NCBI GenBank assembly: GCA_030562195.1
Contig: CM060199.1
Span: 19,364,338-19,428,337, forward strand
Direction: 5' to 3'
Length of the DNA: 64,000 nt
Source: Nipponacmea schrenckii
Taxonomy: Eukaryota > Mollusca > Gastropoda > Lottiidae
Shown here: positions 47,911-60,712 of the stretch, in pieces
Layout of the letters: each line of letters begins with the position of its first letter
Numbering within the stretch: the stretch's first letter is position 1
Made by a program: the position numbers and the translations under genes
The notes under the pieces: generated by a model
What the model was told of the DNA's origin: nothing
Seen by the model: the letters and a program-made list of their open reading frames with translations, nothing else
Databases searched by the model: none

Positions 47911-49449
47911 TTACTATAACTGTTACTGAGTATGACTGAATGTTGTCACATTCACTAAAATAGTTCGTCGTCCCCCCCCCCTCACCCAAACAATATTTTT
48001 ATGACAAATACTAAAATTACAGGATCAAGATAACTGTACAATTATCTCGTTGATGTGTCATTTGTGGTTCATTTCAAAAGATCTTTCGTTGAAGATATGG
48101 AGATAATTCTCTCTTCAATGTCATTACTTACATTGGCATGCTATTCACGTAACTCCTTTATTTCCAACCGCTAAGCCCCTAATGACAATATTGAACCTTC
48201 GAATCGTGCTGTGGTTAACAGGTACTTGATCCGACCATTCAATTATAATATAGATAGGTGGTCAATCAACTGACCACTCATACATCATCAATGACCAGTA
48301 TGACGTAATAACCATGTTTAACATCTAGATATAAATTATTTGAATTGCACTTATTATCCACCATTATCTTACTGACTATAACATTAACATGAGTATATGA
48401 ATACTTTTCATTTATAGGGCAATGAACTTTCCCTATTTAAACTTATGTTCCTAATTTCGTATACGTACAAATAACACATCAATTAAAAGCATATCGCTAT
48501 TGAAAACCGATTATAGCTAATCCCGAGGGCACAAACCATTTAACGTTCTCTCACCTAGTACAAAATTAAAACCTTTAATCAATAAATTTTGTCAAATTTA
48601 CTTCAATTAACTGTTTTAACTAATGAACCCCATCCATAAGTCCATTTTTGGATGACAATTTCAAATACTTATTTGAATAGAGATATATTTTATTTATTAT
48701 ATACATAATATATCCATTTTCCAATAAAATTGGAATAACAGTCTCGTATATCTGCGACCCAACAGTTCATGTATACGGGTTTCAGGTATAAATTGTGATG
48801 CAAGCAGTGATAGTTATATTATTTCAAGACCTAATATAAATGAAATAAAATAGAATTTACTTAAATTAGAATAGAAAAAGTTTGAAGTAAAAATCTATTT
48901 CATCTCTGTTCTCAGCGACGCAATCTTCCACTATACCTAGCTAACCTCATGACTTAGCAAATTTACACTATTTGGTAAACAATTTTGAACAATAAGAGCC
49001 CTGTTTCCCATTGATATATTAATATTATCATATGATCAGCTTTCATTGTTAATTATTTCTTCAACAAACCAATGGTCATTTTATTATTCTAATGTACACA
49101 AACTGTTCACTTTATAGTAAATTTTTTAGGACGTAGAATTCGGTGACCAGGTCAAGATATTGCCATGGTCATAATCGTGGTTCACGTGGACCTTAATCTG
49201 ATAGGTTTATGTGGTATGTGTTTTAGATATGCCTTGACCTATATATCGATATGGTCAGATTTGCACATGATGTTTCCTTGCATTCAGATAGAATTACAAT
49301 TTTCACCACTTTTTACAATTTTCTTTCACGATCCCCTTCTACCGCCTCCCTCCTGATATCAGTATCTAAAACAGCTGACATTTAAAGACTAGGTCATGTC
49401 ATTCCGATACAATGTATAAGTTTTCAAGTTCTTACATTCAAACAGAACA
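47911..49449. other. Intergenic, nothing recognised
   Basis: AT-rich with a poly-C tract near 47971. No gene supported. Confidence 0.4.
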
Positions 49450-50430
49450 GTTTCTGTTGTCATTCAGATATAGGTTTTTATTATTCTGACATTCAGATAT
49501 CAGTTTCTATTGTTCTGAAATTCAGATGTCAGTTTCTATGTTCTAACATTCAGATATAGGTTTCTATTGTTCAGAAATAACTTTCTTTTCTACCTGAATG
49601 TCGTTTTTAATCTTCTGACCATCAAATACTGGTTTTTGTTGTCCTACATTCCAATATATGTTTCTATTGTTCTGATATTCAGATACATGTTTCTATTGTG
49701 CTGATATTCAGATACATGTTTTTATTCTTTTGATAATCAGATAAATGTGTCTATTGTGTATTGATATTCAGATATATGTATTTATTGTTCTGATATTCAG
49801 ATATATGTTTCTACTGTTCTTATATTCATATATATGTTTCTATTGTTCTGATATTCAGATACATGTTTTTATTCTTCTGATATTCAGATATCGGTTTCTA
49901 TTTTTCTTATATTCAGATATATGTTTCTATTGTTCTGATATTCATATATATGTTTCTATTGTTCTGATATTCAGATATATGTTTCTACTGTTCTGATATT
50001 CAGATATATGTTTCTATTCTTCTGATATCGGTTTCTATTTTTCTGATATTCAGATATATGTTTCTACTGTTCTGATATTCATATATATGTTTCTATCGTT
50101 CTGATATTCTGGTATATGTTTTTATTCTTCTGATATCCAGATATTTTATGTTTCTATTGTTCTGATATTCAGATATATGTTTCTATTGTTCTGATATTCA
50201 GATATATGTTTCTACTGTTCTGATATTCATATATATGTTTCTATCGTTCTTATATTCAGGTATATGTTTTTATTCTTCTGATATCCAGATATTTTAAGTT
50301 TCTATTGTTCTGATATTCAGATATATGTTTCTACTGTTCTGATAGTCATATATATGTTTCTATTGTTCTGATATTTAGATATCGGTTTCTATTTTTCTTA
50401 TTTTCAGATATAGATTTCTATTGTTCTGAC
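49450..50430. repeat. 29-bp minisatellite, about 33 copies
   Basis: Unit TGTTCTGATATTCAGATATA followed by TGTTTCTAT, with frequent small indels. A larger block (ATTCTTCTGATATCCAGATA then TTTTA(T/A)G) recurs at about 50125 and 50270. Confidence 0.93.
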
Positions 50431-52153
50431 ATTCGGTTACGTCGCAGTTTCTTTAATGATGATCTTTAAATGCAATAAATTTCTAAATTTGAGAATTTAT
50501 TTCCTAAAAAATGTAAAGTCATGTAATACCATGTGACCCAAGAAATATCGTGGAAAATTTCAACGATCTTTAAGACTATAAAGGCAATCAAGTACAATAA
50601 AAGTTCAAAAATAGCTGTGACAATTGATAAAAGCTATTTGTAACATATATAAAGTATATCTTTGATAATGTATTCGGACGTCATTTTTATGGTCTTATGA
50701 CGTTGTACCATTCACTTAGCACTCTTGTCGAATTTTATGTGTTCAAAAATAGCTTGATCAATGACCCCATTTTTAAAAATTGAAGTGTTTGATACATATT
50801 TAACAGCTGATTTCAAGGCTACGACTGTTAGTTTAATCTCAGTCGTATAATGTGAATTAATGCTAAACCGCGCTTGTTCAAACATCTAGCCTGGCCTTGA
50901 TAGTATGAATTAAAATGACTTAAGTCAGTATATCAGTAGTAGGTATTATATAGGTCAAAAATTCCCTTAAAAAAAAGGTCAATTGCTACTGATCATGACA
51001 GCTTTACCTTGATCCATAATGATCACATGATGCCTTATGGCTCCAGTGGTTGGACCAAGGTATTGGGCATATATAATGAACACGATTCACGACACCTGAA
51101 TCGTGACCAAGTAAAATGCACATTTGAAGTAATTCATGCAATGCAGTGCTCTCCTTTACACAACAGATAAATTCTGAAACTTTGGTGTTATAATCCTATT
51201 TAAGTATAATTGCCGGAAAAGTATAGCTGAGCTTATGATTTCATTACTGAAATAGGTTTTTTTTTTAATGCAAGGCGTGATATTTAAAGTCCAATAAATT
51301 GACCTATTGGACCACAAAAGATTATATTGTGCACACTTTAATCATCGTGGTCGTTGAGGACAACTTTATTGCAAAACACAATCTATTTTCTAATAGAGTT
51401 TATTTTATTTCTTTGTCGGACTATGAACGCCTAACACAGTCGAGTGGAAATTGAGAGACTTTTCGATAGTCCAAGAGAGATTAAAGCCAAGCCAAGAAGT
51501 TTGTCCAAGGACCAACTAGTAAACAGAATCCTTCAGAACCTGGACCGTTGAAGTTGTATAATGTATAGTAGTTTCTCTCTCCTTGCATCTCTACATTGGA
51601 ATCTATTACGCGTTGTTTCATGAGTGAAACATTTTACATGGATAGTTGTAATATATCAACGACTGAGTTTAAATATTTTATTGTTATTTGGCTTACATTA
51701 CTATTAATTTTCAACTTAAACCTGTAAAGTCGACTAGTGAAATGTTTGATCAGAAAAGCTGATAAAAACTCCAGGGCTCGACATATTTGATATTGTGATG
51801 ATAATGGTCCATTAAAGAGACAATAAACACGCTGGGTGAATATTGTTATACAATCATTTAAACTGTAGAAATTACATCGTCATTATAATATTATTCAATG
51901 TACGTCATATATCTTCATATCTTCACTATACTCATATCTTTACACATTGTACTCCAAACTTAATTAACTGTTAAGTCCCTTCACCTCGCCATGTAAAGCT
52001 TTCGGTTATCGTTTTATCACAGAATTTTAGCACAAGCTTCTGTATTCACATATTTGTGTACTTCTTTTTCGACCTTTTATGCACATAAAATGACAATTTA
52101 TCAATCTATCGGTTAAAATATGTCAAAATACTTTGTGGTGATCTTGTTTAGAT
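50431..52153. other. Intergenic, nothing recognised
   Basis: No gene, RNA gene or repeat could be supported. Confidence 0.4.
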
Positions 52154-52640
52154 CATGGTATCGCTTCCACAGAATGATCTACTTTGGACCATTTTATGGC
52201 TTCTACAGAAAGATTTACTTTGGACCATTGTATCGCTTCCACAGGATGATCTACTTTGGACCATTTTATGGCTTCCACAGAAAGATTTACTTTGGACCTT
52301 TGTATCGCTTCCACAGAATGATCTACTTTTGACCATCGTATCGCTTCCACAGAGAGATCTACTTTGGACCATTGTAGGCCTATCACTTCCACAGAATGAT
52401 CTATTTAGGACCATTACCATTTTCACAGAATGATCTACTTTGTCACACTGTATCGCTTCCACAGAATGATTTACTTTGGACTATTGTATCGCTCCTACAG
52501 AATGATCTACTTAAGACCATTGTACCGCATCACCAGAAAGATTTACTTTGGATCATTGAAACGCTTCCACAGAATGGTTCACTTTGGCCCATTGAATCGC
52601 ATCCACAGAATGATTTACTTTGGAACTGTGTATCGCACCA
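52154..52640. repeat. 36-bp minisatellite, about 13 copies
   Basis: Unit GTATCGCTTCCACAGAATGA then TCTACTTTGGACCATT. As 36 is a multiple of three, frames stay open on both strands with 12-residue periods (FHRMIYFGPLYR and others). There is no sign that any is translated. Confidence 0.93.
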
Positions 52641-53303
52641 CAAAGGGTTCTTACCATTTTTGCAACTATTGTTTTGATATCGAACATTTTTTCGCTCAAA
52701 AAGCAATAGGGATCACAAATATGTATTTCGTTTGTTTTGTCGTGGTCTGCTGGACGAAGGATGTTCGATCTTTGTCAAATTTTAAGTTGTCGTTATTCTG
52801 TAACAGATACCATTTTTCTAGATGCTGTTAAGGGTGTGTAAATATTGTTGACAAGTTGAGTACTTTGTCAATTTTTAGATGTAAATTGTCACTATAAGAT
52901 ATCTTTAAGGACGGAAAATGTTATGAAAAACAGGTTTTTATAGACACTTAAAACACTTATCTTATTGTTTTACTATAGTGATTTATTGGGTTGAAGTCTG
53001 TACATAAAAACACTTTCTTGTCAGTCTCTGTCCATCATCTGTCAACTGAATTGAAGCAATGATATACTTTTGTGAATACGTAATTACTATGCATCGACAG
53101 AGATCAACCGTAAATACTTTTCATGTACAATCCCTATACCCAATTTTTTAGATTTTAACTTTCAGGTGAAAAATCAATAATTTCAATTAACTTACATGAC
53201 CCATTCCATGACGTCTATTTAATACGATTACAGATAAGTATATGGATCAATTGATTCTGCTTCTGTGCGACTTTTCTACGCCCGTTCAGGGATATTCAAT
53301 GTG

Positions 53304-53412
53304 CACAGCCTGTAGCACATGTAACTTCGTTTAAAATCCTATCAGAATGACTAGGCGCTTTTCCATGTCAGCTCCCTGACCTGCGTAACTGACAAGCAAA
53401 ACCGGGTTGAAC
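53304..53412 (+). repeat. Dispersed repeat family A (hairpin-core element)
   Basis: CACAGCCTGTAGCACATG, CTTTTCCATGTCAGCTCCCT, GCGTAACTGACAAG and AAAACCGGGTTGAA are colinear with 27258. The TGTCAG/CTGACA stem is kept although the loop has changed. Confidence 0.78.
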
Positions 53413-55569
53413 ATATGAAGGTATCATCTAGATCACTGGACCACCAGTTAACTAATTGAGATGGCCCTCATCACACACCCCTAAGATAATCATAGTATAA
53501 ATCAAGGAAATAAAATTGGCTGCATTCTGCTTAACTGCAAAGACAAAATGCGAAATAACAATAAGTTGTCAACCACTCGACTACGCAATTCAACTCATCT
53601 GGAGTTAATCCACTTTGCGATGGTCGGTGGGTTGACAGATAGCATGTTCAAGTGCGCTTGCGGGTAAATGATATCGCAGATTATCAACTGCCCGATAAAT
53701 AAAAAGAATGTGTGGACCAAAAGGTATACATAGCATTTGAAGACTGACCGCTTCCTCGCTAAGGAGCCATTCAAATTGTGATACGAACACTCAAAGACCG
53801 TACTTCTGTAGTCGATAGCAGATAAAATTTTTCGATATCAGCGTTACGATCATACCTAATTACATCCGCAGTGGATTTAATTAGAAATGTATCCGAAGTC
53901 GACAGATCCGTTAATCCATTGATAATATGGAGCATAATGCGCCATGAGCAAGTTAGCACAAATCGAAAGTAACCTATGTATAAGACACAATTAAACAATT
54001 TCATTTATTTCTTCATTGGATGGTCTATTTATTTCTGATACCTACACCAACCAGTCCTTTAGCGGTCTTGGAATGAAGCTGCTAATAAAATCAATGTGAA
54101 TGGCCGACACAAGTGGGAAGAAACCAATCGACATGATTATTGACGTAATAGACAATCTTATTTGAAATTACATCAGCTGAGTTCACCATGCATTACTGGC
54201 AGGCAGTACAAAACGTCCCAGTACTATTCCATTCATAAAACTGGGTTACCTTACGAAATATTAATTCTCTTAAACATGGACAGATCCGAGCTGACGCAAC
54301 CAAGTCACTTGTGGGTTCACTATCTTTTTAAACTAATAAATATCCTTTAGTCGAACCAGTTCAAATCTTGTCTCATTCAAGAAGTGTTCGATTTACATGT
54401 TATCAGTATATTATAGTGAATAACGTATTTAGTTAGTTGGAATGAATAGCGTACCAGTTCATGTATTTATTAAGTTTATGCCTGTAGATATCATCGGTGT
54501 CCATTGTGTTCTATGCCTATTATTTTCTGTGCTCATCAAAGTGGTGCTTTGACAACACAACGTTCCGATCGGTTTACTTTGCTCTCGACTCTCTAGAACC
54601 TCCAGGGACCTAATATATGTCGATGCCTAATGCAAAGGTGGTTTTTTAAAATTTTTGGTTAGATTCGTAAAAGGGTAATATTTTGGAAAAGGTTTGGGTT
54701 TTGAGTTTTCCGGAGGGCGATGTAGTTGAAAGCAAAGTATACTAAAGAAATTCAGAACTCTAACAATTATTCGGTGAACTTGATGACATACAATCCGGAT
54801 GTTAGATCGGCTGCTACTTGGATGTGAACATTTTTGGATACCCTCAAAGAATAATTTGGACTATTGGCTAAAAGGTAAGCTAATTAATTCAAACTGTATG
54901 CTATGCATTTGCTTTCTTCAAGCTATGGTCAGTCGAGGTCATTCGGGCCTCGCTGGACCTTAATCCATCCATTGGGAATCTCCCATTCTTTCAATATCAA
55001 GTTTACATTGAAAAGGAAGCGACGCTACACTCGTATTGGCAGTAGTTAATTCATGAACATTAAAGGATACACCACCTGAAGTTCTGTGTAATATACGTAG
55101 ACAAAATGCCATTGACGTGTGAAGTTTGGGAAACTATTTTTAACTCTCGGCCCAGTTCTTGAAGAATCGATGGAATTCCTATTCTGACGTAAAACTGTGC
55201 TGTAACTATTCACATAGAGTATTCTGTAAGCTAATAGGCTAGAAGAACCAACGCGTCAATTCTGACCCGGTTTTGTATTAGAATTATTCTGTATTTATAG
55301 AATGACCCCATTTCCTCGTGGCTGTGACGCAATCTACACACGTTGTTGAAAATCAAATCTGAGAAATTTCCACTGATACATAAGCTGAATGGAGAATGAA
55401 GTTTTATCCCTTGACTTGGATCTTGTAAGTGTAATTTTTACTCTGGATACTTATTATCGTTTTGCGTCTGCTAACTGTGATTAAATGATGTAAAATGGGA
55501 TTTTCTAGTAAAGAAAGCGATTCCATTAAGAGTGTAAGAGGGCAAGGTGAAGGTCGGTATATAATTACG
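53413..55569. other. Upstream of ERR, nothing recognised
   Basis: No credible exon or repeat. Distal regulatory DNA or untranslated first exons of the receptor gene could lie here but cannot be identified by reading. Confidence 0.35.
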
Positions 55570-55895
55570 GCATATTGATTGGTTGATGTTGTGGAGGCTC
55601 GGCCTACTAGACCAATCAAATACACCCATTATCCTCTTTGCCTTTTGACCCAACCACGGTGTGTAGCGCAAAGATAATGCAGGTAGGGAACAATTTTCTT
55701 GGGTTTTATGCAAAAGTGACAGCATTTAGTATCAGTATGTGTCTGTCTGTCATAAGGGAAAGAAAGTGACAATCCACTCTTCATGTTTTAGGATTATTTA
55801 ATGATAGTAGTGTTGTAATAGTAAAGGGATTGTAATATTTGTTGAAACACGGTGTTGATGTTCAGTTCATCCAACTTGGCCATCTACCGCGCATC
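55570..55895 (+). promoter_or_regulatory. Possible ERR proximal promoter / 5' UTR
   Basis: About 280-320 bp before the ERR start codon, TGATTGGT (55576-55583) and ACCAATCA (55611-55618) form an 8-bp inverted pair of CCAAT boxes. No TATA box in the expected place is obvious. The 5' UTR probably lies in the second half. An alternative is that this is an internal exon preceded by an untranslated exon. Confidence 0.3.
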
Positions 55896-55976
55896 ATGAG
55901 TGATACAACGTTAGCCGTAGCAGACAGTTTGATGGCTTTAGATGCTAAATTTCACGAAGCAAACATGTTTCTTCAG
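55896..55976 (+). CDS. ERR: Estrogen-related receptor, first coding exon
   Basis: ATG at 55896 opens 27 codons beginning MSDTTLAVADSLMALDAKF and ending HEANMFLQ, then CAG/GTAAAA. The exon ends in phase 0 and joins in frame to the ERR exon at 62336. It encodes the extreme N-terminus, which is not conserved across phyla, so the call rests on strand, phase, splice signal and the absence of an in-frame stop. The frame also stays open upstream of the ATG to at least 55839, but there is no earlier ATG. An alternative promoter could supply a different first exon, as in vertebrate ERR genes. Confidence 0.6.
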
Positions 55977-57253
55977 GTAAAATTGGAGTATTGTGAATTA
56001 TTGTTAGATTGTTTACGTGAAATTAAATTTTTGGATTTGTGTTTCTGTCATAAAAGAGTGATTCTATCGTAAAACATTATTGAGATTTTATGTCCGCATG
56101 CAGGTAAGGGGCGTAACTCTGTTTGGATTGTTATAATGCTACAGATTGTGTAGGCCTTCAAACTTCTGGTTTAAGATTTCGTTTTGAGGACTTTTGGTAC
56201 AGGTCTAAAGAAGTTTGTTTGAATACTGTCAGTGATGTGTTTTTGAACATGGTAGGGGCAAAAATTGTAGACCACGTCTTCTTGCTTGGGAATGTCAAAT
56301 TTTAATAGTTTAAAATCTTTTAAAGTTTGTAATGATAGTACTAGATCTAGATCTAGGCCTACTTTTCCTAATCAATGCAAATGTTTGTAACAAAATTTGA
56401 TTTCCAACAGGCCTAGTTCTGTATCTTCTGAATAATGCATGTCAAAACAGTGAGTGATAAAGTCTATTTCATTAATTTTTTTTTGTGTAGATCTAGATCT
56501 AACTGTAAGCTAATAAGTAAATAAGTTAACATACCAGTAGATCTTTTAAAAGTGAATTTAAATGTTTTTAAACAAATATGAAAAATTTAAGCACAATTAG
56601 AAATTTAAAGGTTATCAATTTAGGAGGACCTGTGAAAACCTATGAAACAATTTTCAGCCAAAAATTAGGACATTTTTAGGTTGAATTTTCAGTGTGTATG
56701 TTCAGTTATGTAAACTTACAAAAACTTATATTTTTATAAACCTGAAATCATTCAACAGTACCCCAATTATTTTGAGGCTGATATTTCAATTCTTTAAATA
56801 AATATAGAAAATGTTTAAACAACTTTTTTTTTCTCTGCTCAGAAAATAAATTTTTAACTAAATTACTGCTAATTTGCTCAGTTTAGCCACTAAAGTATAA
56901 CAGTTAGTTTTCTTGAAACTTCTAGTTTATGGTTGGTTGAAGTTATTTTGAAGTTTAATAAAGACTTAAATTTAATGTTTTAATATAAAGAGTAATAGTG
57001 TTTTATCTGATTAAATAAGGGTTTTGTAAAGAAGGGTTTTTGTGTGTTTGACTACCTATATAGACTGCCAGTAGGCCTTTTTTGTAACCAGTATGAAGTC
57101 AGTCTTTTGAAACAAAAACTTCAATTGAACTCAAAACAAATTTTATTTGAATTTTGGCCTACTTTGTAGGTAAGGCAATGGAGACAATTCGCTTCTATTA
57201 TTTTCTACTCTATCTATAATCCAAAACATTAGGCCTGGCACCTCAACACCTCC

Positions 57254-57365
57254 ATTTGCAATTTTAGAATGCATGTATTGTAAAATTTATAGTATTGTAA
57301 CGTTGGTCGTAAACCTTTATTACTGAAATAAACTTATTATTATTATTATTATTTGCAATTTTAGA
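57254..57365 (+). mobile_element. Truncated non-LTR retrotransposon or SINE tail with 15-bp target duplication
   Basis: ATTTGCAATTTTAGA occurs at 57254-57268 and again at 57351-57365. Between them lie 82 bp ending in GAAATAAACTTATTATTATT..., a tail type common in invertebrate non-LTR elements. A perfect flanking duplication plus a simple repeat tail indicates target-primed insertion of a strongly 5'-truncated element. Confidence 0.78.
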
Positions 57366-59831
57366 CTGAAAGGCAAGATGTTTTTTTTTTCTTAAGCCAC
57401 ACTGTGATTGTCAACACTTTTTTTGAGTTTCCATATTCACTGACATCAAACATTGATTGCCTCATCACTGAGATCACTTAAAATAGGGATTCATTGGTGA
57501 TGACAAACATACACCCAGGCTCTAAGGTTCTTGTTGTGAATAGCGTTCTGTTTCATCCTTCAAAATGTTATTAGCTTATATAACAGTACATATTATTAGG
57601 TCAATTTTACTTTCGACTTTTTTGTCCAATATGTGACCTGCAGTTTATAATTGAAAAAGTAAAGGCAGAATTTGGAAATTGTAACAATCATTGCTAGCCA
57701 CGTTGTTTGTGTTTGATACTTTTAGTCAAAGTGTCAAGGAATTAACATTTGACACATTTAAGAGCTAATCTCATTTGTAACTTTTAACACTTAATGTCAT
57801 CACTGCATAAACCTTTTAAAACAAAATTTGCATAAAGCTTCTTGCATTTCCTGACTTGTAACATTTTTATCAATATGGCCTCCCACTATTTACATTGCAA
57901 CATTTCCAGTGAAGTTTTATCCTGGTTCAATCAAGAGGTCGATAACCTTGACTTTAATAGTGAATTTGCAATACTGGTATCCTGTTTAAATATAAATCTG
58001 TAAATTTTGTATCCTATTAAAGTTTTAACATAGGCCCACCTTTTTTCTTCGTGTAGACAATATCAAATGTTTGTGCATTCATGTCCAGGAGGTCTTATGT
58101 TTTTGTACATTTTTCATTACATGTAATAATCCTTCAAGATCAAAGGCTTTAAACGTTATTAATTTCATTGATGTGGTCAAAGATTTGACTAAGAAAATAT
58201 AAGGTGTCTAATAATTTCAAAATGTGCAGTTTGTTCCTCGATTTGTATGTTAGTAGGAAATGCACACTGTACAATAGACTTCCTTACATTGTAGTTTGAC
58301 GTCATAGTCTACCGTTCTTTTTTTCGATTTATTTATGAGAGCTTAAGACAGTAATTGATGCATTTGATAGTTAACATACCTTTTTTGACCTAAAAAGTCA
58401 GGCAATGTTTTTTGATCAGTCTTTTACAGAAAGAAAATGTCACTTCAACCTTATGTCATGTCATAGAAATTAATATCAAGGCTACCCAAATTTTAAGGAC
58501 TTCATTAATAAAAGTGAAGGATAAATTAAGCATACTGATATACACTGAATAGTACAAAGTCCAAATAAAGCTTCACTTCTGTGGTCATTATTTGTGAATT
58601 ATCTATTCATGGGCTAGATTTCAAGATGATAAAGACCTTTTCTAGTTAAGATTAAAAATTGATGTACGTGTGATTTCTTGATCGTTTAGTATCTTCTATG
58701 TATGGTACTCGAAATATTTGAGAAAATCCCCAATCAAAAGGGTAAAAAAAGGCAAGGGAGACTTTGAAAAGATGATCAAAGGGGCTCTTAATATGAGCTC
58801 ATGAAACTGATAAAACAGATACAGACAAATCTTTTTAGAAACAAATTATGCATTACCGGTATCTATAAACTGCAAAAATCAATTGATGGTACGGTACCAG
58901 TTTTCAACTATCAGGAACAAGGTATCTTAAAATTTGGTATAGTATTGATAAGCTTTCATAAAAGTTTATTTCTTTAAGAATGGTTTTAGTTTAAACTTGC
59001 CCTTTGAATTTGGTGCAAATCAGATAAATATCTTTCACCATATACAGTAATTCCACCAAACTTTCAAGAAGAAAGTGAGGAATTTTATTAATAAACATTT
59101 ATTTTCTAAGTTTTCAATATAAATGTCAGTGGTAAGCTTACACTTTACTATAATTTTATTGGCATGTGAGTCTGACTTATTGAGAGCCAAATTCCATTAA
59201 TTTACAAGCAATTTTCTTGGATTGATAATGAAACTACTAAAAATATTTCTGAACGGTTTATCTGTTTTAAAAAAGAATACATCAATCTCAGATGATAACT
59301 TTAACATTTAGAAAGATAAGCTACCATATCTCAGGTAACATTTGCTGTTTCGGCAAATTGCCACCACCTTTCTAACTGGATGTGTTGTGCGTAAGTGAGA
59401 GATCTTGGTATGATGGCAATTGCCAAAATTGTTGGCTGGGGGCCATACACAGAGGATAGATTGAGGCTATGATGCAATGAATGTGTATGTTATAGGTAAA
59501 AGGCCTACAGGTATACTAAACAGTAGGTAGTTTGTTGAGAGATCTATGAAGATCATTTAGTATGATAAGTTTCAACTAGTAATGTACCGTACTATATACT
59601 GTGTTGTATAACAATAGTGATTTTAAACAATACTAGTTAATAAAGTATGGAGAAGATAAGCTGATATTAATATTTAGTGTTAGGACTATAGAGTTACTAC
59701 TATATAGTCCCACCAATTCTTACAGCAGGATTATTTAAATTACCTTAGTTATAAACACTTGTTATAATCAGTCAGTGTTCTCACTGGTATACATATACAG
59801 ACATGCCTAAGGATCCTTTACTGGTAAGAGT

Positions 59832-59921
59832 AGTGCTTATGAATTTTAAGTTTTACTGTTGATGACATAGATGCAGTGCTTATGAATTTTAAATTTTATT
59901 GTTGATGACATAGATGCAGTG
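59832..59921. repeat. 43-bp direct duplication in ERR intron 1
   Basis: AGTGCTTATGAATTTTAA...GATGACATAGATGC occurs at 59832 and 59875 with two substitutions. Confidence 0.85.
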
Positions 59922-60531
59922 TGATTGAAATTATTTATGCATTTTGCCCACCTACACAATTAGTGTTTTGCATGGGACAATTGAATAAGGGTGTTTCTTT
60001 TAATGAAGTAATCTTTTCACTATAATCTCTGTTTACAAAGTTGTACAAGTGTATCAGAATATTTCATCAAATCTTATTTTCCACATGAATAAAGTTTAGT
60101 GATTCTGCATAAATTATGAATTATTTGGGCTATATAATTTATTATTAATTATTATATTATACTAAAACATAGATCTCCTCTCATACTAGAAAATTATTAA
60201 CCTAAATGGCTAAGCTTATGAATACCATGGAAAACAATGATCATAAAACTGACTTTGACTTGGTTAGCATTTGGCTTAAATGATATTTAAATGTGTTTAA
60301 TATAAATTAACTCCTTCATTGGATATACGATATTTTCAATTTAGTTTCCATGATAGTGTTTGACTTTTTCTTGGAGCAATATAGGCCTTATATTATATTT
60401 TCATGTCATTTAATGTTGTTACGGTTTTTTTGGACAACTTCGGACACTTGATACCAATTTCTTTTTTTCCCCTAATATCAAAACTTCTCTTGAATCCAAG
60501 AGTGATTTCAATGTCGATGCAAAACCATATC

Positions 60532-60712
60532 AATATGATTTGGAAGGTAGGATGTAAAACTCCATTTTACAATATGATTTGGAAGGTAGGATGTAGAACT
60601 CCATTTTACAATATGATTTGGAAGGTAGGATGTAAAACTCCATTTTACAATATGATTTGGAAGGTAGGATGTAGAGCTCCATTTCACAATATCATTGGGA
60701 AGGTAGGATGTA
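60532..60712. repeat. 39-bp minisatellite, about 4.7 copies, in ERR intron 1
   Basis: Unit AATATGATTTGGAAGGTAGG then ATGTAAAACTCCATTTTAC, copies at 60532, 60571, 60610, 60649 and 60688. The open frame NMIWKVGCKTPFY repeated is a by-product of the 13-codon period. Confidence 0.92.

Noticed and set aside
49745..49996. Cysteine- and tyrosine-rich 83-codon open frame
   Set aside because: Lies wholly in the 29-bp minisatellite.
52120..52831. Overlapping repeated-peptide open frames (FHRMIYFGPLYR and others)
   Set aside because: By-products of the 36-bp minisatellite; open in several frames on both strands.
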